Source: Acidovorax sp. 210-6 (GTDB lineage Bacteria > Pseudomonadota > Gammaproteobacteria > Burkholderiales > Burkholderiaceae_C). From it: 64,000 nucleotides of DNA. The stretch covers positions 2,480,001 to 2,544,000 of the forward strand of contig NZ_JAACJE010000001.1 in assembly GCF_010020825.1 (NCBI RefSeq), in the 5' to 3' direction. Shown piece by piece: positions 51,366-59,901 of this stretch. Positions within the stretch are counted from its first letter, which is position 1. Each line of letters starts with the position of its first letter. The translations under genes were made by a program, and so were the position numbers. Under the pieces are notes generated by a model. It worked only from the letters and a program-made list of their open reading frames with translations, had not been told where the DNA came from and did not search any database.

Positions 51366-52442
51366 ATGCGTTTCATTTTCAAAACCGACTACCGCCAGGA
51401 CATCCGCCTGGCCAAGCACCCCGGCCATGTGTTCTGGTACGGCCTGCTGTCGCTGCTGCTGCTGGCAGCGCCCTGGCTGCTGGCCGAATACTGGCTGGCA
51501 CAACTGACCTTTGTGCTCATCTATGCCATCGCCGGGTTGGGGCTGATGCTGCTGGCGGGCTTTACCGGCCAGTTCTCGCTGGGCCATGCGGCCTTTCTGG
51601 GCGTGGGGGCCTACACGCAGGCCGTGCTGCTGGCGGCGGGCTGGCCGTTCTTGCTGGCGCTGGCCTGTGCAGCGGGGCTGTCTGCCGCCGTGGGCGTGGT
51701 GGTGGGTTTGCCCGCGCTACGCGTCAAGGGCATCTACCTGGGCATGGCCACGCTGGCGTTTGGTTTCATCGTCGAGGAGGTGCTGGCACGCTGGGAGTCG
51801 GTGACCGGGGGCAACGCGGGCCTGCACGTCAAGGCACCGCAGATCATGGGCTGGTCGCTCTCGGGTGGGGAGACGTTCTACTTCCTTTGCCTGTGCATCA
51901 CCGTGCTGGCCACGCTGGGCCTGCTGAACCTGCTGCGTTCGCCCACGGGGCGGGCCTTTGTGGCCATCCGCGATTCAGAGATCTCGGCGCAGAGCATGGG
52001 CATCCACCTGGCGCACTACAAGACGCTGTCGTTTGCGCTGTCTGCCGCGCTGGCGGGCGTGGCGGGGGCGCTGTATGCGCACAAGCTGCAGTTCATCTCG
52101 CCCGATCAGTTCAACATCCTGCAGTCCATCGACCTGCTGCTGATGATCGTGATCGGCGGCCTGGGCTCGGTGCATGGCGTGTTCCTGGGGGCACTGTTCC
52201 TGATCTCCATGCCGCAGGCAATTGCCATGGTCAAGGACTACCTGCCTGCCGCCATCGGCCAGGCGCCGGGCCTGCAGGCGGCCGTGTACGGCCTGGTGCT
52301 GATTGCCTTTGTGCTGTTCGAGCCCATGGGCCTGTACGGCCGCTGGCTCAAGGTGCGCACCTGGTTGCAGTTGTTCCCGTTCTACCGCAAGGGCATGTTC
52401 AAGCGGCAGAAGTCTTTCCAAAAATCGGATCGCCTCAAATGA
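51366..52442 (+). CDS. livM: branched-chain-type ABC transporter permease LivM
   Basis: This 358-residue permease of the LivM family has IYAIAGLGLMLLAGFTGQFSLGHAAFLGVGAY and RAFVAIRDSEISAQSMGI, both typical, and ten or so membrane segments. It lies 12 bp after livH and its stop overlaps livG by 4 bp. The C-terminus extends about 30 residues past the last membrane segment with a basic tail. Confidence 0.94.
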   Translation: MRFIFKTDYRQDIRLAKHPGHVFWYGLLSLLLLAAPWLLAEYWLAQLTFVLIYAIAGLGLMLLAGFTGQFSLGHAAFLGVGAYTQAVLLAAGWPFLLALACAAGLSAAVGVVVGLPALRVKGIYLGMATLAFGFIVEEVLARWESVTGGNAGLHVKAPQIMGWSLSGGETFYFLCLCITVLATLGLLNLLRSPTGRAFVAIRDSEISAQSMGIHLAHYKTLSFALSAALAGVAGALYAHKLQFISPDQFNILQSIDLLLMIVIGGLGSVHGVFLGALFLISMPQAIAMVKDYLPAAIGQAPGLQAAVYGLVLIAFVLFEPMGLYGRWLKVRTWLQLFPFYRKGMFKRQKSFQKSDRLK

Positions 52443-53236
52443 CGGATGTTCTTCTCAAAGCCAACGATCTGAGCGTGCGCTTTGGCGGCGTGCTGGCCGT
52501 CAACCAGGTGAGCTTCGAGGTGCGCAAGGGCGAGGTGTTCACGCTCATCGGTCCCAATGGCGCGGGCAAGACCACGGTGTTCAACCTCATCAGCCGCATC
52601 TACCAGCCCACGACGGGCGAGATCTGGTTCGAGGACCGCAAGCTCACCGCCGAGCCTGCGCACGCGATTGCGGCTCTGGGCATTGCGCGCACCTTCCAGA
52701 ACATCGAACTGTTCGAGCACGCGACTGTGCTGCACAACCTGTTGATCGGGCGCCACACGCACCGACGCACAGGCTTTGTGCACGACCTGTTCTTCACCCG
52801 CACCGCCCGCGAGGCAGAACTGCACTCGCGCCTGAAGGCCGAGGAGGTCATCGACCTGCTCAACCTGCAGCACTACCGCGACACCATGGTGGCCGGCCTG
52901 CCCTACGGCGTGCGCAAGGTGGTGGAACTGGCACGTGCGCTGTGCACTGAACCCAAGCTGCTGCTGCTGGACGAGCCGTCCAGCGGCCTGAACGTGGAGG
53001 AAACCGACGACATGGCGTTCTGGATCCAGGACATCCAGCAGGAGCTGGGCATCACGGTGCTGATGGTGGAGCACGACATGTCGCTGGTGTCCAAGGTATC
53101 GGATCGCGTTCTGGCCATGAACCAAGGCGAGGTGCTGGCCATGGGCACACCGCGCGAGGTGCAAACCAACCCCGCGGTGGTGGAGGCCTACCTGGGCACG
53201 GTGGACGATGTGTCTTCGCTGCGGAGGGCCGCATGA
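52439..53236 (+). CDS. livG: branched-chain-type ABC transporter ATPase LivG
   Basis: This 265-residue ATPase has Walker A GPNGAGKTT, the LivG-type LGIARTFQNIELF, signature region LPYGVRKVVELARAL (a degenerate LSGGQ, common in LivG), Walker B LLLLDEPSSGLN and VEHDMSLVSKVSDRV. It overlaps livM and livF by 4 bp each. The long frame that begins at 50933 is a shadow of livH and livM. Confidence 0.94.
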   Translation: MTDVLLKANDLSVRFGGVLAVNQVSFEVRKGEVFTLIGPNGAGKTTVFNLISRIYQPTTGEIWFEDRKLTAEPAHAIAALGIARTFQNIELFEHATVLHNLLIGRHTHRRTGFVHDLFFTRTAREAELHSRLKAEEVIDLLNLQHYRDTMVAGLPYGVRKVVELARALCTEPKLLLLDEPSSGLNVEETDDMAFWIQDIQQELGITVLMVEHDMSLVSKVSDRVLAMNQGEVLAMGTPREVQTNPAVVEAYLGTVDDVSSLRRAA

Positions 53237-54036
53237 GCACGCTGACCGAACGCGACGACAGCGCCCAGCCCCCCATGCTGCAGCTGCTGAACGTGGAGAG
53301 CGCCTATGGCCCGATCAAGGCCATCCGTGGCGTGAGCCTGAAGGTGCGGCGCGGCGAGATTGCCACCGTGCTGGGCTCGAACGGGGCGGGCAAGACCACC
53401 ATCCTCAAGACCATCTCGGGCATTCTGGACCCGCGCAAGGGCTCGGTGGAGTTCCAGGGCAAGGACATCACCGCCCTGGACCCGGCGCTCATCGTGCAGC
53501 AGGGCCTGTCGCATGTGCCCGAGGGGCGTGAGGTGTTTCCCCTGCTGTCGGTGCACGACAACCTGCTGATGGGCGCCTACACCCGCAAGGACCGGGACGG
53601 CGTGGCGCGCGACATGGAGATGGTCTATGGCTACTTCCCCATCCTGCGCGAGCGCGCGCAGCAGGACGCAGGGCTGCTGTCCGGCGGGCAGCAACAGATG
53701 CTGGCCATCAGCCGCGCGCTCATGGCCAACCCCGACCTGATCCTGCTGGACGAACCCAGCCTGGGCCTGAGTCCGAAGTTGACCAAGGAGATCTTCGAGA
53801 TCGTGGTGCGCATCAACCGCGAGCGCGGCACCACCATCCTGCTGGTGGAGCAGAACGCCAACATGGCGCTCAATGCCTCGGACTACGGCTATGTGCTGGA
53901 GAACGGGCGCATCGTGATGGAAGACACCTGTGCCCGCCTGCGCGAGAAGGAGGACATCAAGGAGTTCTACCTCGGCATGAAGGAAACCGGCGTGCGCGGC
54001 GAGCGACGCTGGAAGAAGAAGAAAACCTGGCGGTAA
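53233..54036 (+). CDS. livF: branched-chain-type ABC transporter ATPase LivF
   Basis: This 267-residue ATPase has Walker A GSNGAGKTT, LSHVPEGREVFPLLSVHDNL, signature LSGGQQQMLAISRAL, Walker B LILLDEPSLGLS and VEQNANMAL. It pairs with LivG. The C-terminus ends in a basic stretch (RGERRWKKKKTWR). The acyl-CoA ligase gene starts 4 bp later, which ties transport to CoA activation of the substrate. Confidence 0.94.
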   Translation: MSTLTERDDSAQPPMLQLLNVESAYGPIKAIRGVSLKVRRGEIATVLGSNGAGKTTILKTISGILDPRKGSVEFQGKDITALDPALIVQQGLSHVPEGREVFPLLSVHDNLLMGAYTRKDRDGVARDMEMVYGYFPILRERAQQDAGLLSGGQQQMLAISRALMANPDLILLDEPSLGLSPKLTKEIFEIVVRINRERGTTILLVEQNANMALNASDYGYVLENGRIVMEDTCARLREKEDIKEFYLGMKETGVRGERRWKKKKTWR

Positions 54037-54040
54037 AGCT

Positions 54041-55894
54041 ATGAGCAATCTGTGGGACTTGAGCCAAATCCAGCCCGGCCGCGCCGACGTGGTGCCCGGT
54101 GACACCATCCCCGCCCTGTTCTGGAACGCGGTGCGCCAGCGCGGCGACCGGGTATGGCTGCGGCAAAAGGAGCTGGGCATCTGGAAGAGCTGGACCTGGA
54201 TGCAAACCGCCGAGGCCGTGCGCGAGATCGCCGCCGGCCTGCAGGCCCTGGGCCTGCAGCGCGGCCAGACAGCTTCCATATTGGCCAACACAGTGGTCGA
54301 ATGGGTACTGGCCGACCTGGCCGTATTGAGCTGTGGCGCGGTGTCCAACGGCATCTACCCCACCGACGCAGCCTCCCAGGTGCAGTACCTGTGCGAAGAC
54401 TCGTCCACCCGCATCTTGTTTGCCGAGGACGACGAGCAGCTCGACAAGGCGCTGGAAGTGCGCGAGCAGCTCCCGCTGCTGCAAAAGATCGTGGTGTTCG
54501 ACATGAAGGGGCTGCGTGATCTGGACGACCCGGACGTGATGTCGCTCGACGCCCTGCGCGCGCTCGGCAGGCAATGGCTGGCAGAGCACCCCGACTGCGT
54601 GGAGCGCAGCAGCGCCGCCTGCCAGCCCGAGGACCTGGCCATCCTGGTCTATACCTCGGGCACCACGGGCAAGCCCAAGGGCGCCATGCACAGCCACCGG
54701 GGCCTGGTCTATACGGCGCGCGGGTTCAACACGCTGGTGGCGCAGGACGAGAATGATGAGCGCATGTGCTTTCTGCCGCTGTGCCACATTGCCGAACGCA
54801 TGGGGGGCGAGTACTTTGCGCTCTACACCGGCTCGCGGCTCAACTTTGTGGAGAACCCCGAGACCATTCCCGAGAACGTGCGCGAGATTGCGCCCACGGT
54901 GTTCACTGCCGTGCCGCGTGTGTGGGAAAAGTTCTATTCCGGCGTGATGATTGCGCTCAAGGAATCGAGCGCGCTGCAGCGCGCCGCCTACGCCTGGAGC
55001 ATTGGCGTGGGCACCACCATTGCCGACAAGGTGCTGGCCGGTCAGCCCGTGGGCCTGGGGCTCAAGCTGCGCTTTGCGCTGGCCCGCTGGCTGGCGCTGA
55101 ACAACGCGCGCAAGCTCATCGGCATCCACCGTGCGCGCTTTCTGGTAACGGGCGCAGCGCCCATCTCACCCGAGCTGATCAAGTGGTACCTGGCGCTGGG
55201 CGTGCCCATGCTGGAGGTCTGGGGCATGACCGAGACCTGCGGCGCCTCTACCGGCGTGCCTGCCACACGCATCAAGCCCGGCAGCATTGGGCCAGCGGCA
55301 GCGTTCAACGAGGTGCGGCTGGACCCGGCCACGGGTGAAATCCTGGTGCGCGGCCCCAACGTGTTCATGGGCTACCTGAACCTGCCAGAGAAGACGGCCG
55401 AAACCATCGACCAGGAGGGCTGGCTGCACACGGGCGACGTGGGTGTGGTGGACGAGGATGGGTTCTTTCGCATCACCGACCGCATGAAGGACATCATCAT
55501 CACCGCCGGGGGCAAGAACATCACCCCCAGCGAGCTGGAGAACGAGCTCAAGTTCTCGCCCTACATCACCGATGCAGTGGTGATTGGCGACAAGCGCGCC
55601 TACCTCACGGTGATCATCATGATCGACCAGGAAAACGTGGAGAAGTTTGCCCAGGATGCGGACATACCCTTCAGTAATTACGCCAGTTTGACGCGCGCCC
55701 CTGAGGTGCAAGAATTGATCCAGAAAGAGATCGACCGGGTGAACCAGAAGTTTGCCCGCGTCGAGCAGATCAAGAAATTCTTCCTGCTCGACACCCAGCT
55801 CACGGCGGAGGACGAAGAACTCACCCCGACCATGAAGCTCAAACGCAAGCTGGTTGAAAAGAAATACGCGGCGCAGATCGAGGCCATGTATTGA
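54041..55894 (+). CDS. AMP-forming acyl-CoA ligase
   Basis: This 617-residue member of the long-chain acyl-CoA synthetase group has the AMP-binding P-loop YTSGTTGKPKGAM, the motif EVWGMTETCGASTG, GWLHTGDVG and the catalytic lysine region near the C-terminus (LTPTMKLKRK). It lies inside a livHMGF-type operon, between livF and the binding protein gene, so its likely substrate is the imported acid. Fatty acids, aromatic acids or cyclic acids are all possible. Confidence 0.9.
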   Translation: MSNLWDLSQIQPGRADVVPGDTIPALFWNAVRQRGDRVWLRQKELGIWKSWTWMQTAEAVREIAAGLQALGLQRGQTASILANTVVEWVLADLAVLSCGAVSNGIYPTDAASQVQYLCEDSSTRILFAEDDEQLDKALEVREQLPLLQKIVVFDMKGLRDLDDPDVMSLDALRALGRQWLAEHPDCVERSSAACQPEDLAILVYTSGTTGKPKGAMHSHRGLVYTARGFNTLVAQDENDERMCFLPLCHIAERMGGEYFALYTGSRLNFVENPETIPENVREIAPTVFTAVPRVWEKFYSGVMIALKESSALQRAAYAWSIGVGTTIADKVLAGQPVGLGLKLRFALARWLALNNARKLIGIHRARFLVTGAAPISPELIKWYLALGVPMLEVWGMTETCGASTGVPATRIKPGSIGPAAAFNEVRLDPATGEILVRGPNVFMGYLNLPEKTAETIDQEGWLHTGDVGVVDEDGFFRITDRMKDIIITAGGKNITPSELENELKFSPYITDAVVIGDKRAYLTVIIMIDQENVEKFAQDADIPFSNYASLTRAPEVQELIQKEIDRVNQKFARVEQIKKFFLLDTQLTAEDEELTPTMKLKRKLVEKKYAAQIEAMY

Positions 55895-55925
55895 CCCTTA
55901 TCCATCACAACAAAGGAGACAAGGC

Positions 55926-57104
55926 ATGAAGTTCAAGAACACCCGGCTGCTCTCGGCGCTGGCCTGCGCCATGGCATTGGCAGCCCCCACCGCGCAAGCC
56001 CAGGAAAGCCAGGGCGTGAGCAAGACGGAAATCACCCTCGGCTCCATCCAGGACCTGTCCGGTCCTCTGGCGGGCTTTGGCAAGCAGTTGCGCAACGGCA
56101 TGATGCTGCGCGTGAACGAAGTCAACGAGCAGGGCGGCGTGCATGGCCGCAAGATCAACCTGCTGGTCGAGGACTCCGGCTACGACCCCAAGAAGGCCGT
56201 GCTGGCCGCACAAAAGCTAGTCAACCAGAACAAGATTTTCATGATGGTGGGCCACCTGGGCACGGCCCAGAACCTGGCCGCCATGCCGGTGCAGTTCGAG
56301 AAGAACGTGATCAACTTCTTCCCCGTGACGGCAGCGCGAGAAATGTACGAGCCTTTCCACAAGCTCAAGTACGCCTTTGCAGCGACCTATTACGACCAGA
56401 TGAAGGCCGCCGTGCCCAAGCTGGTCAAGGAAAAAGGGGCCAAGAAGGTCTGCTCCATGTACCAGGACGATGAGTTCGGCCTGGAGGTGCAGCGCGGCGC
56501 CGAAGACGGCCTCAAGGCCATTGGCGTGACCATGGTGGAGAAGACCACCTTCAAGCGTGGCGCCACCGATTTCTCGTCGCAGATGGCCAAGCTCAAGGCC
56601 GCCGAGTGCGACATGGTGGTGCTGGGCACCATCATTCGCGAAACCATCGGCGGTATTGGCACCGCACGCAAACTGGGCTACAACCCGGTGTTCCTGGGCT
56701 CCAGCGCTGCGTACACCGACCTGATCCACAAGCTGGGCGGCAAGGCCATGGACGGGCTCTACGCCACCATGACGGTGCAGAACCCCTACCTGGACGACGC
56801 ATCGCAGCCCATCCGCTTCTGGGCCAACAAATACAAGACGGCCTTCAACGAAGACCCGGCAGTGTTCTCCGTCTATGGCTACCTGGCGATCGACAGCTTC
56901 ATCCGCGCCGCTCAAAAGGCCGGCCCGAACCTGAGCACCGACAGCTTCATCAAGTCCATGGACACGATGGAGATTCCGCGCGACATCTTCGGCAGCTCGG
57001 TACAGAAGTTCGGCCCGCAAAAGCGCCTGGGCAGCAACCTCTCGCGCCTGTCGCAGTTGCATGACGGTCGCTGGACCATCGTGTCGAACTACATCACCGA
57101 GTAA
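55926..57104 (+). CDS. periplasmic substrate-binding protein (LivJ/LivK type)
   Basis: This 392-residue protein has a signal peptide (LLSALACAMALAAPTAQA, cleavage before QES) and the Peripla_BP_6 fold: ITLGSIQDLSGPLAGFGKQL, DDEFGLEVQRGAEDGLKA and GYLAIDSFIRAAQKAG. AAAGGAGA lies just upstream of the ATG at 55926. It is last in the livHMGF-ligase operon and captures the substrate. The operon ends at the strong terminator at 57139-57180. Confidence 0.93.
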   Translation: MKFKNTRLLSALACAMALAAPTAQAQESQGVSKTEITLGSIQDLSGPLAGFGKQLRNGMMLRVNEVNEQGGVHGRKINLLVEDSGYDPKKAVLAAQKLVNQNKIFMMVGHLGTAQNLAAMPVQFEKNVINFFPVTAAREMYEPFHKLKYAFAATYYDQMKAAVPKLVKEKGAKKVCSMYQDDEFGLEVQRGAEDGLKAIGVTMVEKTTFKRGATDFSSQMAKLKAAECDMVVLGTIIRETIGGIGTARKLGYNPVFLGSSAAYTDLIHKLGGKAMDGLYATMTVQNPYLDDASQPIRFWANKYKTAFNEDPAVFSVYGYLAIDSFIRAAQKAGPNLSTDSFIKSMDTMEIPRDIFGSSVQKFGPQKRLGSNLSRLSQLHDGRWTIVSNYITE

Positions 57105-57138
57105 ACACTCCCAGCCGCCCTATTCCGGCGGCCTGCCC

Positions 57139-57180
57139 CCCCAGTAAAAACGCCCGGCATGCCGGGCGTTTTTACTGGGG
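57139..57180. terminator. bidirectional rho-independent terminator
   Basis: A perfect palindrome of about 42 bp is centred on CCCGGCATGCCGGG. It is flanked by AAAAA on one side and TTTTT on the other, so it works as a hairpin with a U-run on both strands. It ends both the liv operon and the convergent acyl-CoA ligase gene. Confidence 0.93.
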
Positions 57181-57193
57181 AGCGGGGCTGGGG

Positions 57194-58885
57194 TCAGGCG
57201 TTGTGCCAGATGACCTTCTTGCCGGAGTTCTCCCAACGCTCATAGTTGGCGGCGTACACGTCCTCGATGCGGTTGCGCTTGACCTTGAAGGTCGGCGTGA
57301 TGAGGTCGTTGTCCACGGTCCAGGGCGTGGTGACCACGACGATGCACTGCAACTGCTCATGGGGGTCGAGCCCCACGTTGATCTGCTTGAGGTGCTGCTG
57401 CAGCGACGCCTCCAGCTTGCTGCGGTATCCCGCATCGGCCGCCTGTGCTGCGGCTTCGGCACCCAGCATGACAATGCCCAACGGCTGCCCCAGATTGGCC
57501 CCGGTGACCACGCAGGCTTCCACGGCCTCATGCGCACCCAGCTTGTCCTCGATGGGCGCAGGCGCCACGTACTTGCCCTTGGCGGTCTTGAACAAATCCT
57601 TGACGCGGCCCGTGATGTGCAGGCAGCCTTGGGCGTCAATGCGACCCTTGTCGCCCGTCTTGAGCCACCCATCGGCAGTGAACGTGGCGCTGCTGAGTTC
57701 GGGCTCCTTGTAATAGCCCAGCATCAGGGCCGGGCTGCGCATTTGAACCTCTCCGGTCTGCGGGTCGATGCGGTGCTCCACCCCATCGTACACCGGCCCC
57801 ACACTGCCCTGTTGGTTCTTGCCGGGGATGGTGAGGTGTGAGACAGCGAGGTTCTCGGTCATGCCGTAGCCCTCGTTGATGTGCAGGCCCAGGCGGCTGT
57901 ACCACTGCAACAGCGCCACCGGCATGGGCGCAGCGCCACCCGCAGCAATGCGGCACTGATCCAGGCCCAGGGCCTTTTGCACCTTGCGCCGCACCAGGCC
58001 GCCAATCAGGGGGAGCGACAACAGGCGCTGGAGCTTTTGCTCGGGCATCTTGTGGTGGATGCCCTGCTGGAACTTGACCCACAGGCGCGGCACCGAGAAG
58101 AAGATCGTGGGCCGCGCACGCTGCAGGTCAGCCGCAAAGGTGTCGAGCGACTCGGCAAAGTACACGTGCATGCCGGTGCGCAGCCAGCCGTGCTCGACCA
58201 GCACCCGCTCCACCACGTGTGCCAGCGGCAGGTACGACAGCATGCGGTCTTGCTCGTTCATCGCAATGCGCTGAATGCCTGCGCCCAGCGCCCAGGCAAA
58301 GTTGCCAAAGCTGTGCATCACCCCCTTGGGCATGCCTGTGGTGCCGGAGGTGTAGATCAGGGTGGCCAGTTCGTCGGCACCGCGCGTGGGCTGCCCTTGC
58401 AGGGGTTGCGTGCCGGCACAGATGGCGTCCCAGCCCTTGTAGTTCTTGATGGCGTCGGCGGGTGAAAGCGGATAGCTGATGCAGGGCATGCCCTCGGGCA
58501 CACCGGGCTTCATGCCTTCCCAGCCGTCGAGCTTGCCGATAAAGCAGGCTTTGGCCTCGCTGTGCGTGAGGATCTGGCGCACCGTATCGTGCGCCAGTGT
58601 GGGATACAGCGGAACAGACACATAGCCGGCCATCCAGATGGCCAGGTCACTCATCAACCACCAGGCACAGTTCTTGGACAGGATGGCCACGCGCGAACCA
58701 GGCTCCCAGCCCTGTGCCTGCAGATAGGCCGCCATACGGCGCACTTGTTCACCCACCTGCGCCCAGGTGAAATCCTGAACTGCGGCGCCGCCCATGGGCT
58801 GCGTCAGGGCCACGCGCGTGGGCGCCGTGGTTTCCCAGTGGTACAAGCGCTGGAGGGCCAGGGATGCGGGGGGGACATTGCTCAT
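57194..58885 (-). CDS. AMP-forming long-chain acyl-CoA ligase
   Basis: This 563-residue ligase is distinct from the one at 54041. It has YTSGTTGMPKGVMHS, INEGYGMTENLAVS, GWLKTGDKGRI and the C-terminal catalytic lysine region (TPTFKVKRNRIED). It resembles bacterial long-chain or mid-chain acyl-CoA synthetases. It is convergent with the liv operon. Its leader contains a terminator-like hairpin (58910-58940), so its expression may be attenuated. Confidence 0.9.
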   Translation of the reverse strand: MSNVPPASLALQRLYHWETTAPTRVALTQPMGGAAVQDFTWAQVGEQVRRMAAYLQAQGWEPGSRVAILSKNCAWWLMSDLAIWMAGYVSVPLYPTLAHDTVRQILTHSEAKACFIGKLDGWEGMKPGVPEGMPCISYPLSPADAIKNYKGWDAICAGTQPLQGQPTRGADELATLIYTSGTTGMPKGVMHSFGNFAWALGAGIQRIAMNEQDRMLSYLPLAHVVERVLVEHGWLRTGMHVYFAESLDTFAADLQRARPTIFFSVPRLWVKFQQGIHHKMPEQKLQRLLSLPLIGGLVRRKVQKALGLDQCRIAAGGAAPMPVALLQWYSRLGLHINEGYGMTENLAVSHLTIPGKNQQGSVGPVYDGVEHRIDPQTGEVQMRSPALMLGYYKEPELSSATFTADGWLKTGDKGRIDAQGCLHITGRVKDLFKTAKGKYVAPAPIEDKLGAHEAVEACVVTGANLGQPLGIVMLGAEAAAQAADAGYRSKLEASLQQHLKQINVGLDPHEQLQCIVVVTTPWTVDNDLITPTFKVKRNRIEDVYAANYERWENSGKKVIWHNA

Positions 58886-58909
58886 GGACGGCTGACTCCT
58901 ATCGACATC

Positions 58910-58940
58910 AAAAAAAGAGGTGTCCTACAGGTGACACCTC
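58910..58940 (-). terminator. terminator-like hairpin in the leader of the acyl-CoA ligase gene
   Basis: On the minus strand GAGGTGTC, an 8-nt loop and GACACCTC form a perfect 8-bp stem followed at once by TTTTTTT. It stands only 25 bp before the ligase start codon and no gene precedes it on this strand. It is either an attenuator or the end of a small RNA from the 58941-59270 gap. Confidence 0.72.
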
Positions 58941-59157
58941 GCTGCGGTCCAGTATAGATTTGCCGTTTTCAGATTGATGGGGCCAGCGCTCTAAAGGAAC
59001 TAGCGATTTACCCTCATTGCGGCAGCAGATACTGCATGTCAACGTGGCGCTTCGGTAACCAAAAAAACCCTGGGCTCGCGACCGATACCCACTCAGTAGT
59101 TACCCTGATTGCTAGCAAATATGTAGCATCAAATCCAGGTTGAAAGAGCCTTGCAAA

Positions 59158-59261
59158 GCGTCACGCAACCGTCAGACTCGGTTGATGACGCTCCGTAGAA
59201 TGGCGCCCGTATTCCAGAAGCGCCCCTGCGTGTTGTCGATCAGACGGGGCGCTGTGTTCTG
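59158..59261 (+). promoter_or_regulatory. structured region before the TRAP genes
   Basis: Two inverted repeats lie here. GCGTCA/TGACGC with inner AACCG/CGGTT spans 59158-59191, and AGCGCCCC/GGGGCGCT spans 59219-59253. A TAGAAT -10-like box at 59196-59201 lies between them. The first may be an operator and the second a leader hairpin of the TRAP transcript. The rest of the 58941-59287 gap shows nothing I can name. Confidence 0.4.
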
Positions 59262-59287
59262 AATGTCTAATGATGATGGGAGACTCC

Positions 59288-59887
59288 ATGCAGGCTTTAC
59301 TCAGGTTCTCAAGAGGAGTGGACTGGCTCAGCGCCCAGATCGGCAAATACGTCGTCTGGCTGATCCTCGCGTCCACGGTGATCAGCGCGCTCAACGCAGT
59401 GGTGCGCAAAGCGCTCAACACCAGTTCGAATGCATTTTTGGAGGTGCAGTGGTATCTGTTCGCGGCATCGTTCCTGATTGCCGCGGGCTACACCTTGCTC
59501 AACGGTGAACACGTGAAGATCGATGTGGTCACCAGCCGCCTGTCCAAACGCGCGCAGATCGGTATCGACATTTTTGGTTTTGTCTGCTTCCTCACGCCCA
59601 TGTGCGTGGCGGTGCTGTGGTACAGCATTCCCTTCTTCCTGCGCGCCTATGCGTCGGGCGAGATGTCGAACAACGCCGGCGGCCTGATCCGCTGGCCCGT
59701 GTACCTGGTGTTGCCGCTGGGTTTTGGCTTGTTGCTGCTCCAGGGCTGGTCTGAACTCATCAAGCGCATCGCGTTCCTGCAAGGCCTGATCGAAGACCCG
59801 ACCGTCAAGAAACAGGAAAAGACGGCCGAGGAAGAGCTCGCCGAGTCCATCCGCCGCCTGGCTGAAGCCGCCGGCAACAAGAACTGA
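59288..59887 (+). CDS. TRAP transporter small permease
   Basis: This 199-residue DctQ-type subunit has four membrane segments (YVVWLILASTVISALNAVVR; WYLFAASFLIAAGYTLL; IDIFGFVCFLTPMCVAVLW; VYLVLPLGFGLLLLQGW) and the family NGEHVKIDVV. ATG at 59288 is chosen because GGGAG lies 5 nt upstream; three more ATGs just before are possible. The C-terminal 40 residues are charged and helical. It lies 14 bp before the large permease gene; a binding protein is not encoded nearby. Confidence 0.9.
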   Translation: MQALLRFSRGVDWLSAQIGKYVVWLILASTVISALNAVVRKALNTSSNAFLEVQWYLFAASFLIAAGYTLLNGEHVKIDVVTSRLSKRAQIGIDIFGFVCFLTPMCVAVLWYSIPFFLRAYASGEMSNNAGGLIRWPVYLVLPLGFGLLLLQGWSELIKRIAFLQGLIEDPTVKKQEKTAEEELAESIRRLAEAAGNKN

Positions 59888-59901
59888 GCGGGGCACACAC
59901 C

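Noticed and set aside
50933-53236. 767-codon frame ending as LivG
   Set aside because: Only the part from 52439 is LivG; the rest is a shadow of livH and livM.
58941-59010. A further copy of the dispersed repeat near the TRAP genes
   Set aside because: It has CAGCGCTCTAAAGG and CTAGCGAT but not the GCTA...ATAGCTGC block or the right spacing.
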